A stretch of DNA of 35,315 nucleotides from Caballeronia choica (GCF_001544535.1 NZ_FCON02000082.1:1-35315), one strand, 5' to 3'; shown: positions 8,636 to 16,460, numbered from the stretch's first letter. Program-made: numbers and translations. Notes: a model not told the origin generated them from the letters alone.

Positions 8636-9849
8636 GCACGGGACCGCAAGCCATCAATGTCGTGAAGGCGTTCACGTCGCCGGGGAGCATCCGGCTGACG
8701 TCGCTGCCGCCGCTTTCGCTGTACGTCCACTTTCCGTGGTGCGTGCGCAAGTGCCCGTATTGCGACTTCAACTCGCACGAGTGGAAAGGCGAGTCGTTCC
8801 CCGAAGAGCGTTATCTCGACGCGTTGCGCGCCGATCTCGAAAGCGCGCTGCCGCTCGTCTGGGGACGTCAGGTGCATACGATTTTCATCGGCGGCGGCAC
8901 GCCGAGCCTGTTGTCCGCGAAGGGGCTGGATCGCCTGCTCTCGGATGCGCGCGCCCTCCTGCCGCTCGACGCCGATGCCGAAATCACGCTGGAAGCCAAT
9001 CCGGGCACGTTCGAGAGCGCGAAGTTCGCGCAGTTTCGCGCGAGCGGCGTCAACCGGCTGTCGGTGGGCATCCAGAGCTTCAACGCGCAGCATCTGAAGG
9101 CGCTCGGCCGCATCCACGATTCGACGCAGGCGCACAAGGCCATCGAGATCGCCGCGCGCCACTTCGACAACTTCAATCTCGACCTGATGTTCGCGCTGCC
9201 GCAGCAGTCGCTCGACGAATGCCGCCGCGACATCGAGACGGCGCTCAGCTTCGCGCCGCCGCATCTGTCGCTGTATCACCTGACGCTCGAACCGAATACG
9301 CTGTTTGCGAAGTTCCCGCCGCAAGTCCCCGACGACGACGCCTCCGCCGACATGCAGGAATGGATTCACGCGCGCACGCGCGAAGCCGGTTACGAGCGCT
9401 ATGAAGTCTCGGCGTATGCGAAGCCCCATCGGCAGAGCCGTCACAACCTGAACTACTGGCGCTTCGGCGACTACCTCGGCATCGGCGCGGGCGCGCATAC
9501 AAAGCTGTCGTTCCCGCAGAAGATCGTGCGCCAGGCGCGCTACAAGCACCCCGCGACGTACATGGACGAAGCGCTCGGCGGCAACCCGATCCAGGAAGAA
9601 CACGAAGTCGGACCGCGCGACCTGCCGTTCGAATTCATGCTCAACACGCTGCGGCTCGTCGAGGGCTTTCCGGTGCATGCGTTCATCGAAAGGACGGGGC
9701 TGGCGATGTCGACGATCGAACCCGCGCTCGTCGAAGCGGAACGGCGCGGGCTCATCACGCGCGACTTCGAACGCATTGCGCCCACCGAACTCGGACAGCG
9801 CTTTCTTAACGACCTCCAGGAACTCTTTCTCAAGGACGCACGAAGTTGA
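8632..9849 (+). CDS. hemW: HemW, radical SAM heme chaperone
   Basis: The 405-residue protein has the radical SAM cluster motif CVRKCPYC near residue 38, in the context YVHFPWCVRKCPYCDF. It lacks the extra cysteine right after the motif seen in true HemN, which marks it as HemW, a heme-binding chaperone that inserts heme into respiratory enzymes, rather than a coproporphyrinogen dehydrogenase. Other blocks are FIGGGTPSLL, EANPGTFES, SVGIQSFN, LDLMFALPQQ and the C-terminal HemN_C region with PFEFMLNTLRL. It starts with GTG sharing GTGA with the rdgB stop, and its own TGA overlaps the TTG of the next gene. The rdgB-hemW order is widely conserved. Confidence 0.95.
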   Translation: MSTGPQAINVVKAFTSPGSIRLTSLPPLSLYVHFPWCVRKCPYCDFNSHEWKGESFPEERYLDALRADLESALPLVWGRQVHTIFIGGGTPSLLSAKGLDRLLSDARALLPLDADAEITLEANPGTFESAKFAQFRASGVNRLSVGIQSFNAQHLKALGRIHDSTQAHKAIEIAARHFDNFNLDLMFALPQQSLDECRRDIETALSFAPPHLSLYHLTLEPNTLFAKFPPQVPDDDASADMQEWIHARTREAGYERYEVSAYAKPHRQSRHNLNYWRFGDYLGIGAGAHTKLSFPQKIVRQARYKHPATYMDEALGGNPIQEEHEVGPRDLPFEFMLNTLRLVEGFPVHAFIERTGLAMSTIEPALVEAERRGLITRDFERIAPTELGQRFLNDLQELFLKDARS

Positions 9850-11069
9850 GCGCGCCGAGCACCCTGCCCGGCTCGGTCATGCGTCACCGTCCGTTCGCGC
9901 TTTTCTGGAGCGCGCGGGTGATGTCGTCGGTGGCGTTCCAGATGATGTCGGTCGCGATCGGCTGGCAGATCTACTCGATCACGCACAGCGCGTTCGCGCT
10001 CGGTCTCGTCGGCCTCGCGCAGTTCGTGCCGATGTGCGTGCTGACGCTGGTCGTCGGGCATGTGGCCGATCGCTATGACCGGCGCACGATCGCGTTTATT
10101 TGCCAGGCGATCGAAGGCGTCGCGGCGCTCGTGCTGTGTGTCGGCGCGTGGCATGCATGGCAAAGCGTCGGCCTCATCTACGCCATCGCGATGATCACAG
10201 GCGCCGCGCGCGCATTCGAATCGCCGTCGATGGCGGCGCTCTTGCCGAATCTCATCCCGCGCACGCAATTGCAGCACGCGACCGCCTGGTCGACGTCGGC
10301 GAACCAGACCGCGCAGATTCTCGGGCCCGCGATGGGCGGGCTGCTCTACGGGGTTGGCGCGTCGAGCGTGTATGGCGTGGTCGCGTGTGCGTTCCTCGTG
10401 GCCGCCGTGCTCGTGATGTCGATTCGGATCGACGAAGCCGTGCGCATGCGCGCGCCGCTGTCGTTCGAGGCGCTGTTTTCGGGCATCGCGTTCATCCGGC
10501 GCAAACCGGTGATTCTCGGCGCGTTGTCGCTCGATCTGTTCGCGGTGCTGCTCGGCGGCGCGACCGCGTTGCTGCCGGTATTCGCGCACGACATCCTGCA
10601 TACCGGGCCGTGGGGACTGGGCGTGCTGCGCGCGGCGCCCGCTGTCGGGGCGCTGGCCGGCTCGATCTATCTCGCGCATTTTCCGCTCAGGCAGCGCGCG
10701 GGAACGGCGCTGTTCGCCGGCGTGATCGCGTTCGGCATCGCGACGATCGTGTTCGGGGTGTCGCGCAATATGGTTGTGTCGCTGGCGGCGCTGGCGACGC
10801 TCGGTGCGACGGATGTGATCAGCGTCGTCGTGCGCATGTCGCTCGTGCAGTTGCAGACGCCGGATGAAATGCGCGGACGCGTCGGCGCCATCAATTCGCT
10901 CTTCATCGGAACGTCGAACCAGCTTGGCGAGTTCGAGTCGGGCATGACGGCGGGATTGTTCGGCGCGGTGCCGGCGGTGCTGATCGGCGGGCTGGGGACG
11001 ATTGTGGTCGCGCTGCTCTGGATGCGGCTTTTCCCGGCGCTCAAGGCGACGAGGTCGCTGGAAGGCTGA
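9846..11069 (+). CDS. MFS transporter, DHA3/EntS-like exporter
   Basis: The 407-residue membrane protein has about twelve hydrophobic helices in two halves. An early RHRPFALFWSARVMSS and the cytoplasmic loop GHVADRYDRRTIAF (the GxxxDRxxRR loop of MFS) place it in the drug/siderophore exporter-like DHA3 group; a late DEMRGRVGAINSLFIG also fits MFS_3 members such as EntS. The substrate cannot be read from sequence. Start is a TTG overlapping the hemW TGA by four bases; an in-frame ATG at 9879 (MRHRPFA) is the alternative. Overlap suggests it is the last gene of the rph-rdgB-hemW transcript. Confidence 0.85.
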   Translation: MSAPSTLPGSVMRHRPFALFWSARVMSSVAFQMMSVAIGWQIYSITHSAFALGLVGLAQFVPMCVLTLVVGHVADRYDRRTIAFICQAIEGVAALVLCVGAWHAWQSVGLIYAIAMITGAARAFESPSMAALLPNLIPRTQLQHATAWSTSANQTAQILGPAMGGLLYGVGASSVYGVVACAFLVAAVLVMSIRIDEAVRMRAPLSFEALFSGIAFIRRKPVILGALSLDLFAVLLGGATALLPVFAHDILHTGPWGLGVLRAAPAVGALAGSIYLAHFPLRQRAGTALFAGVIAFGIATIVFGVSRNMVVSLAALATLGATDVISVVVRMSLVQLQTPDEMRGRVGAINSLFIGTSNQLGEFESGMTAGLFGAVPAVLIGGLGTIVVALLWMRLFPALKATRSLEG

Positions 11070-11126
11070 GGCGTTTGGGTCGTCGTTTGGATCGTCGTCC
11101 TCGTCCTCGTCGCCGGCGAGATGCGC

Positions 11127-11132
11127 TACAAT
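11127..11132 (+). promoter_or_regulatory. -10 element of the tRNA-Ser gene
   Basis: TACAAT lies 11 bp before the mature tRNA-Ser 5' end. No convincing -35 is present at 16-18 bp spacing. Confidence 0.45.
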
Positions 11133-11143
11133 ACGCGCCGTCT

Positions 11144-11233
11144 GGAGGTGTGGCCGAGCGGTTTAAGGCACCGGTCTTGAAAACCGGCGAAGGAGCGATC
11201 CTTCCGTGAGTTCGAATCTCACCGCCTCCGCCA
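11144..11233 (+). tRNA. tRNA-Ser(UGA)
   Basis: A 90-nt class II tRNA with encoded CCA. The acceptor GGAGGTG pairs with CGCCTCC apart from the last position, the anticodon stem ACCGG/CCGGC-like helix encloses the loop CTTGAAA (anticodon TGA), and the long variable arm GAAGGAGCGATCCTTC is typical of serine tRNAs. The discriminator is G. It reads UCA and related codons. Confidence 0.96.
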
Positions 11234-11235
11234 AT

Positions 11236-11260
11236 AGCCCTTTATTTTAAGGGCTTTTTT
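11236..11260 (+). terminator. Terminator of tRNA-Ser
   Basis: AGCCCTT/AAGGGCT (11236-11242, 11249-11255) with a six-base loop is followed by a T run to 11260. It starts two bases after the CCA end. Confidence 0.85.
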
Positions 11261-11280
11261 ACCTTTAGCTAACCAATCGG

Positions 11281-11460
11281 CTAGCCGTAACCCCTCCGAG
11301 ATGCCTCGAAGCCGCACAATCTCATCGTGCGTTCGCTTATCGCATTCAACTCCTCTTCGTCGCAGGCGATGCCGGCGCAGCGGTAGAGGCTTGCGACACG
11401 CCGGTTTGCGCGTCCCCTCAGTACTAGCCACTTCGGTACGTTATTGAATCGCGCCACCAT
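11281..11460 (-). CDS. Hypothetical 59-residue protein
   Basis: A short reading frame starts at ATG 11460 with MVARFNNVPKWLVLRGRANR and ends SRRGYG at a TAG. It has a tryptophan, an acidic patch (CDEEELNAISER) and a balanced composition unlike random GC-rich frames, and it fills most of the gap between tRNA-Ser and the toxin-antitoxin pair, running divergently from the latter. No good Shine-Dalgarno is seen (ACCCGG only). I do not recognise the family. It may be a remnant of a larger gene or not coding at all. Confidence 0.35.
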   Translation of the reverse strand: MVARFNNVPKWLVLRGRANRRVASLYRCAGIACDEEELNAISERTMRLCGFEASRRGYG

Positions 11461-11536
11461 CCGGGTACTAAAAATAATAGGTTAAGCACGTGCTTTCTTA
11501 TTGCTACTGCTATTGACGAACCGGTCAACAACGCGC

Positions 11537-11559
11537 ACTATACGTCACTTGCGTATAGT
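11537..11559 (+). promoter_or_regulatory. Palindromic operator before higBA
   Basis: A perfect 8-bp inverted repeat, ACTATACG (11537-11544) and CGTATAGT (11552-11559), is separated by 7 bp. It ends seven bases before the toxin start. A TTGACG at 11513-11518 is a plausible -35, with the left half of the palindrome covering the -10 position. It is placed where a HigA-type antitoxin would autorepress. Confidence 0.65.
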
Positions 11560-11566
11560 TAACACA

Positions 11567-11929
11567 ATGAAAGCAACCTTTATTGAGCTTCGGTCTTTTG
11601 CATCCGTCCGCGCAGAGTATCTAGACGACGAGTCTTACCGGGCGCTCCAGGAGGAGCTAATGAGCAACCCTGAGTGCGGCGACGTTATCAAACACACCGG
11701 CGGGCTTCGAAAAATGCGTTTTGCGGACTCGAAGCGACAAAAAGGTAAGCGAGGCGGGCTTCGTGTCATCTACTACTACTGGATCAGTGGTAGTCAGTTC
11801 TTGTTGTTCACGGTGTACGACAAGGACGAAATGGCCGACCTGACCAGGAAACAAGCCCAGATCTTGGCTGAGCGACTACGCAACGAACTCAGAGAGAGGC
11901 ACCTGAATGAAGAAGCGAAACCTGTTTGA
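11567..11929 (+). CDS. higB: HigB2-like RelE-family toxin
   Basis: The 120-residue protein matches the RelE-type mRNA interferases related to Vibrio HigB2. The pattern is FIELRSFASVRAEYLDDESY near the start, then LQEELMSNPECGDVIKHTGG, LRKMRFA, KGKRGGLRVIYYYW and LFTVYDKDEMADLT. Such toxins cleave mRNA at the ribosome. I start at ATG 11567, just after the operator palindrome; earlier in-frame starts would lie inside the promoter. There is no clear Shine-Dalgarno, so a leaderless or weak start is likely. The antitoxin gene overlaps its 3' end by 23 bases, in toxin-first order as in hig loci. The GC content is visibly lower than that of neighbouring core genes, suggesting acquisition. Confidence 0.88.
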   Translation: MKATFIELRSFASVRAEYLDDESYRALQEELMSNPECGDVIKHTGGLRKMRFADSKRQKGKRGGLRVIYYYWISGSQFLLFTVYDKDEMADLTRKQAQILAERLRNELRERHLNEEAKPV

Positions 11930-12221
11930 CGAATTGAACGCTGGCTTTGATGAGTTAGCGGACGCTCGCGCGGGAAAAACAACTCTGCGTACGAGCACCG
12001 TTGAAGTAGCCGACCCCGTCGAAGTGACGCCCGAGGAACTGCGGGCAGTGCGTGAGCGTCTTCACGTATCTCAGGCAGTCATGGCGGCGCGTCTGCGCAT
12101 GAAAAGCCGCACGTATCAGAATTGGGAGCAAGGGCGAGCCAAGCCGAGCACTCACGCGGCCATCCTGATTAAACTTATGGAAAAACACCCCGAAACGCTG
12201 GAGCACCTGGCGTCGCTCTAA
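11907..12221 (+). CDS. higA: HigA2-like HTH antitoxin
   Basis: The 104-residue protein begins MKKRNLFDELNAGFDELADA, a region that in this family binds the toxin, and has an XRE helix-turn-helix with ELRAVRERLHVSQAVMAARL and KSRTYQNWEQGRAKPSTHAA in the C-terminal half. It should neutralise the upstream toxin and repress the shared promoter through the palindrome at 11537-11559. GAGAGAGG lies about seven bases before the ATG. It ends 19 bp before a terminator hairpin, so the pair forms a self-contained unit. Confidence 0.9.
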   Translation: MKKRNLFDELNAGFDELADARAGKTTLRTSTVEVADPVEVTPEELRAVRERLHVSQAVMAARLRMKSRTYQNWEQGRAKPSTHAAILIKLMEKHPETLEHLASL

Positions 12222-12240
12222 TTGCAACCCCCTCCACGTC

Positions 12241-12266
12241 AACGGCCCTAAGCGGGCCGTTTGCTT
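12241..12266 (+). terminator. Terminator of higBA
   Basis: AACGGCCC/GGGCCGTT (12241-12248, 12254-12261) is a perfect 8-bp stem with loop TAAGC, followed by the interrupted T-rich run TTGCTTT. Confidence 0.7.
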
Positions 12267-12429
12267 TGGTATCGACGGTAATGCTTAGAACAGCGCCGTC
12301 GCCTCGGAAGCGCCATTCCTGACTCCTGCGACATGTGTAGCCCACCGGCTACAAATTATCAATCCAGATTCGTCCAGTCTGCCCTGACGGCGAGAAATGG
12401 GGCGGAATGAAGACCACAACCAACCCGCC

Positions 12430-13269
12430 TCAACTCCGCAACCGCCGATAAGCGCTCAAATGGCGCACCAACCCCTGCCTGTCGCCGAGCTTCTCGTGAA
12501 GCATCGCGAGGTTGTGATGCGCGTCCGCATAGGAAGGGTCGAGCTGGAGACATCGTTTGTAACTGCGCCCCGCCTCATTCAGCCGGCCCAATTCCTCCAG
12601 CGCCACGGCTCGGTTGAAGTGCAGCACGGCGTCATCGGGAAAATGCGAAAGCGCCCGGTCGAAAACGCCCAGCGCGTCTTCACACCGTCCATCTTGCTCA
12701 CAGAGAAGCACGCCCAGGTCGACATAGGCCTCATAGAACGGCTTCGGCGACAACTCCAGCGCCTTCCGGTAGGCCTGCTCCGCGCCCTTGGCATCCGACT
12801 CCATCAGTTGCCCGCCAAGTTCGTACCACTCCTCCGCCTGACGCTCCACGTCGTTCTGCCTCGGTGCCGGATCGAGGACGACGACATCGCCCTTGATGTC
12901 AGCGACCTCGAAATCCAGCAGAAGCTGTCCGGTGATGGCATCCCATTGCGAAGGTCCGGTCTTGACCGCGATGGTGTTGCCGACAGCCGTGACGCGGATG
13001 CCCGACAGCGGCAGCTTGTCCGGCAACTCGGCTTTCAGTCGCAAAAGCGCGTTGGCTATCTTGCGCGGCGGTATCTTTGCGGAACGCAACTGTAATGCGG
13101 TGCGCAGCAGGACAACGTCCTGGAACGTGAACCGAAGCTCGTTGCGGGCCCCCCTGGACGGCGTGACGAAGCCTGCCGAAATCAGGCCCGCAAGCACCGG
13201 TCTCGATATGCCTAACATCGACTGCAGCTTGGGCATCGAAACGCCGTGCGGAGCACTTCTGCGCGTCAC
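12430..13269 (-). CDS. HTH (MerR-like) and tetratricopeptide repeat protein
   Basis: The 279-residue protein has an N-terminal MerR-like winged-helix region (about residues 10-75: MPKLQSMLGISRPVLAGLISAGFV, then LRTALQLRSAKIPPRKIANAL), a middle beta-rich part, and TPR units in the C-terminal 140 residues (EEWYELGGQLMESDAKGAEQAYRKALELSP; EAYVDLGVLLCEQDG; LHFNRAVALEELGRLNEAGRSYKRCLQLDP; ADAHHNLAMLHEKLGDRQG). It is probably a DNA-binding scaffold or regulator; no enzymatic motif is seen. The GTG start shares GTGA with the Ku stop, so it is translationally coupled to ku and may act with it. A start at MPKLQ eleven codons later is possible. I know no fixed function for this architecture. Confidence 0.85.
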   Translation of the reverse strand: MTRRSAPHGVSMPKLQSMLGISRPVLAGLISAGFVTPSRGARNELRFTFQDVVLLRTALQLRSAKIPPRKIANALLRLKAELPDKLPLSGIRVTAVGNTIAVKTGPSQWDAITGQLLLDFEVADIKGDVVVLDPAPRQNDVERQAEEWYELGGQLMESDAKGAEQAYRKALELSPKPFYEAYVDLGVLLCEQDGRCEDALGVFDRALSHFPDDAVLHFNRAVALEELGRLNEAGRSYKRCLQLDPSYADAHHNLAMLHEKLGDRQGLVRHLSAYRRLRS

Positions 13270-14192
13270 TTGCGAGCCCGGACCTTCGCGGGAACCTCAG
13301 CAGGCGCTTTCGGCGCGCGGACCGCCGGCTTGCGAGTCTTCGGCGCGGCGGCGATTTCCGTCACGTCGTCCTTCGCTGCTTTTTCCTTGGGCCCGGCGGC
13401 GGATCTGGCCTTCGTGCCGCCTTTCGCGAGACTGGCACGCAAAGCCTCCATCAAGTCGATGACCTGGCCGCCCGATGCGTCTTCCTCGGGCTCGGCGGAA
13501 ATGATTTCCTTGCCCTCGATCTTCCGGTCGATGGCCGCAAGGATGCGCTTCTTCTCTTCGTTCTCGTACGCTTTCGGGTCGTAGTTCTCTTCAGCGCCCT
13601 GCTCGATGATTTGAATGGCCAGCTTCAATTCCGCATCCGACACCGGGACGCTCTCGATGTGCAGGTCAGCGAGGGAACGGACTTCGTCCGCGTAGAGCAA
13701 CTGCTGAAACACCAGCCCTTCCGACGCGGGTCTGATTTGCACGATATGCGTCTTGCCCTTCGAAGCCCACTTGCCTAACGCGCAACGTTGCGTTTCGACC
13801 AGTGCCCTCTGCAGCAGGCTGTATGGCTTGCCGCCCCGCTTGTCCGGCGCGATGAAGTAGGCCTTGTCGTAGTAGATCGGGTCAACGGCCTTTTCCGGAA
13901 TGAACGCCACCATTTCGACCACGTGGCTTGCGCCTTCCTCAAGCGCTTTCAGTTCGTCGGCCGCGAACACGACGAACCGGTCTCGCTCGAATTCGTAGCC
14001 TTTCTTCATCGCGGAACGCTCGACGACCTCTCCCGTCGATTCCGCCACGTACTGTTGCTTTACGCGGGAGCCGTCTGGCGCAAGCAAATTGAATCGCACG
14101 TCGGACGCGCTTTCAGTCGCCGAATACAACTTGACGGGAATGGAGACGAGGCCGAACGACAGGGAGAGTGAGGCGATAGAGCGTGCTGGCAT
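13266..14192 (-). CDS. ku: Non-homologous end joining protein Ku
   Basis: The 308-residue bacterial Ku binds DNA double-strand ends as a homodimer and recruits ligase D. It begins MPARSIASLSLSFGLVSIPVKLYSA, typical of the Ku core, with SRVKQQYV, the bridge-region VVFAADELKALE, PIYYDKAYFIAPD, AYSLL-like KPYSLLQRALVET and the late ALRASLAKGG. The C-terminal 50 residues are Lys/Ala/Pro-rich, as in Ku proteins whose basic tail threads along DNA. GGAG lies eight bases before ATG 14192. A longer in-frame start at 14285 lacks support. No ligD is in the window. The downstream HTH-TPR gene overlaps its stop; the upstream zinc-ribbon gene is 163 bp away. Confidence 0.95.
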   Translation of the reverse strand: MPARSIASLSLSFGLVSIPVKLYSATESASDVRFNLLAPDGSRVKQQYVAESTGEVVERSAMKKGYEFERDRFVVFAADELKALEEGASHVVEMVAFIPEKAVDPIYYDKAYFIAPDKRGGKPYSLLQRALVETQRCALGKWASKGKTHIVQIRPASEGLVFQQLLYADEVRSLADLHIESVPVSDAELKLAIQIIEQGAEENYDPKAYENEEKKRILAAIDRKIEGKEIISAEPEEDASGGQVIDLMEALRASLAKGGTKARSAAGPKEKAAKDDVTEIAAAPKTRKPAVRAPKAPAEVPAKVRARK

Positions 14193-14355
14193 GAGCTTCT
14201 CCTCGCGTGCCGGAAACTGCGCCAGCCACGATGGCGAACTCGATGGCGCCCCAAGCCCGCCTGGTTTCGATGCGGCCCCGAACAAGGCCGACGTGAATCG
14301 AAGAGTACCACCAGCGCCAGACGCGCGTTGCCGCCGACGGCAAGCGGCCTAATGA

Positions 14356-15366
14356 TTACTGGGCGCCGACCCTCGGTTGCCCCGGGCCCTGCTCCGGTCC
14401 GTTCAACGCAGGCACCCTGGCATTATCGGCAAGACGCATCTTGCTCGTGGCAACCGAAAGCATGACCGTCGATTCAACATTGCCAGGATCGACGGCTTTT
14501 GCGTGCGCGGCGCTTTGCGCCATGCATCCCCAGTTCTTGCCGAGTTCGCACCATCTCGCATCCTGCAGCGAGGCGTCGCGTTCCTGTTCGCGCCGAAGCA
14601 GATCACCGGCCAACTGGTGAGCTTCCGGCCGTGATTTTGCGTTCGCCGGCAGTTGCTCAAATCTCGCCCGGGCTTCCTTCAAGTCTCCCTGCGCAAGTGC
14701 CTGACGTGTGCCGGCCAAAGCATTCCTGTCCGGCGCCGTCTCGACTTTTTGCGTCGGACGCGGGTCGAGCTTCCTTGTGGGTGCCACGTCACCGACCGGT
14801 GGCGATACCGCATGGGCCGGTTTGGTCAGAATGGCGCCCATCGTTTCGGCGGGGATGGCCGTGCTCGGAGTCTCTTCGGGCAAAACAGCGCCGGCAGCAG
14901 ACTGGTCGACAGCCGGAGCCGGTGGCGAGGCGGACCGGGGCAGCGGCTGCGCAGCGTCTGATGCGTCCGATGCCGCCCTGGACGACAGCGCGACAACCCT
15001 CCCCGCGCCGTAGTTGCTCAGCGACGAGGCGTCCGGTTGCGCGTCCTTCGAGTGCTGGAAGTACATGAGACCGGCGGTGAGCAAGGCAGTCACGCCGACG
15101 CCCGCTGCAAACGACATCACGATCGAGTCAAAAGCCGAGCTGGCTCGTACGCGCTGGAGCGCGCGCGCTTCGTCGGTGCGTTGCGCCGGAGCCGGACGAT
15201 ACGCCGGACGCGCGACGCCCGCGTGGATTCCGCGGTCATCGTCCAGTGGCAGGGCCACGGTTTCCGCGCCGCAGATCGGGCAGTATTCGGCGTCTTCCGC
15301 GGTTTGAGCGCCATGCCCCTTACAACGAGGGCACGTACGCCGTACAAGGGTTTCAGCGTAGCTCAT
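14356..15366 (-). CDS. Zinc-ribbon single-pass membrane protein, unknown function
   Basis: The 336-residue protein has an N-terminal zinc ribbon with Cys12-x2-Cys15 and Cys29-x2-Cys32 (CPRC and CPIC), a roughly 45-residue linker, one transmembrane helix at about residues 81-103, a long Ala/Pro/Ser-rich spacer and a C-terminal helical domain of about 120 residues with TPR-like features (GTRQALAQGDLKEARARFEQLP). By the arrangement it should be anchored in the inner membrane with the ribbon in the cytoplasm. The ATG is preceded by AATAAGG, whose TAA is the stop of a short upstream frame. I do not recognise a named family. It precedes ku on the same strand. Confidence 0.75.
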   Translation of the reverse strand: MSYAETLVRRTCPRCKGHGAQTAEDAEYCPICGAETVALPLDDDRGIHAGVARPAYRPAPAQRTDEARALQRVRASSAFDSIVMSFAAGVGVTALLTAGLMYFQHSKDAQPDASSLSNYGAGRVVALSSRAASDASDAAQPLPRSASPPAPAVDQSAAGAVLPEETPSTAIPAETMGAILTKPAHAVSPPVGDVAPTRKLDPRPTQKVETAPDRNALAGTRQALAQGDLKEARARFEQLPANAKSRPEAHQLAGDLLRREQERDASLQDARWCELGKNWGCMAQSAAHAKAVDPGNVESTVMLSVATSKMRLADNARVPALNGPEQGPGQPRVGAQ

Positions 15367-15368
15367 CC

Positions 15369-15512
15369 TTATTCCCAGTCGCTAACGACAAAGACCACCG
15401 TCCTGCGAGAGTCTCTGTCGGGATCATCCACGGGCAGCGTCGCCAACCAAGCATCGGCCCTGCTCTCGGGCTCTTCGGTCAGCGATGAGCGCGAGCGGTG
15501 ATGTCGGTACAT
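15369..15512 (-). CDS. Hypothetical 47-residue protein upstream of zinc-ribbon gene
   Basis: A short frame starts at ATG 15512 (MYRHHRSRSSLTEEPESR) and ends with RTVVFVVSDWE at a TAA two bases before the ATG of the zinc-ribbon gene, so translation could be coupled. The C-terminal half is acidic then hydrophobic, a plausible small peptide. The upstream start context has no clear Shine-Dalgarno. It could be the tail of a lost gene or a leader peptide. Low confidence. Confidence 0.35.
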   Translation of the reverse strand: MYRHHRSRSSLTEEPESRADAWLATLPVDDPDRDSRRTVVFVVSDWE

Positions 15513-15845
15513 TTGGCGGAGCCTCAACGCCGGGCTTGCACATGCAGCGTGCAGGGACGGCGCGTCGTTACCTGATGTTCACCAGAAACGAGGCGCGGCA
15601 ATCGACTTCGAGCCGCCGTGCGATCCAGCGGACTCGATTTTTCGCTCATGAGATGCTCGGTGGATGGTGTCTCACACATAGAGGCCGCTTACCCGCTGGC
15701 AGCCGAACGCCGATACCGATGCGTCCCCGAAAAGCGCTCACTCAACCGACAGATTACCACCGGCGCGGTCTCGTCGTTATTCGTGCGAGCCAAGGTCCGA
15801 TGCGGCACGTTGGGGACGCATCAAAAGCGAACCGCCGATCTTCGG
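15513..15845. other. Intergenic gap, nothing recognised
   Basis: This 333-bp gap between the small frame and the Nudix gene has a few open frames on plus, but none with a convincing start signal or protein-like composition. I see no tRNA, repeat or terminator. It presumably holds the promoter for the minus-strand ku group. Confidence 0.5.
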
Positions 15846-16460
15846 TCAGTCGAACTCGACGCCGCCACTACGCCGAAGCACGTCGAGGCGCCGGATTTGC
15901 TGAGGCAGAATTCGTCCAAGCGACAGCGCAGGCAACGTGTCGAGATCGAAAAAGCCGACCCCATCGGTCTCGACTCCGATGACCTCTCCCGCGTTCACGA
16001 TCTTGCCGAGAAAAATCAGCTTCCAGATGTGAAAAACCGAAGGCGGGTGCGGATGCTTCGCGGTATCCCACACAGCCAGCAGTCGCTCGACGGCAACCGT
16101 GTATCCGCTTTCTTCCCTCACTTCGCGTGCCGCGTTTTCGGCAGGCGAGGCGCCGACATCCGCCCATCCTCCAGGAAGCGACCAGAGGCCCTCGGCCGCT
16201 TCGCGCACCAGCAGGATGTCGCCCGCGTCGTTGAATACGGCGCATCGAACGTCGAGCTTTGGATTCGCATAACCCGCTTCATGCGCGAAAAGTTCAGCGA
16301 CCTGCTCCGCATCCATGTCGGCGATCTCGCCAAGCTGGGCATGAGCGATGGCGGCAATCTCCTGGTAGCGCTCTTTGTCGAATGCGCCGTCTGTGTAGTG
16401 CAAGCCGGTTTGCGCCAGTGCCAGCAGGCGTCGCGCTTGCTCGAGTCGTCGAATGGTCAA
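15846..16460 (-). CDS. NUDIX hydrolase
   Basis: The 204-residue protein has a helical N-terminal extension (about 60 residues) of the type seen in ADP-ribose-pyrophosphatase-like Nudix proteins, then the Nudix fold from about residue 68. The Nudix box reads GGWADVGASPAENAAREVREESG. The metal-binding REVREE core is intact, but the first glutamate of GX5E is replaced by alanine (GAS instead of the usual GES). Substrates are likely nucleoside diphosphate derivatives; which ones cannot be told. The start appears to be a TTG at 16460 with GAGAGG six bases before. It lies downstream of the mgtC remnant and the NRAMP-like transporter on the same strand. Confidence 0.85.
   Translation of the reverse strand: MTIRRLEQARRLLALAQTGLHYTDGAFDKERYQEIAAIAHAQLGEIADMDAEQVAELFAHEAGYANPKLDVRCAVFNDAGDILLVREAAEGLWSLPGGWADVGASPAENAAREVREESGYTVAVERLLAVWDTAKHPHPPSVFHIWKLIFLGKIVNAGEVIGVETDGVGFFDLDTLPALSLGRILPQQIRRLDVLRRSGGVEFD

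Noticed and set aside
11219-11431. 70-codon frame on minus overlapping tRNA-Ser
   Set aside because: Its C-terminal part is read from the tRNA gene and terminator; the 59-codon frame in the next phase is the better candidate.
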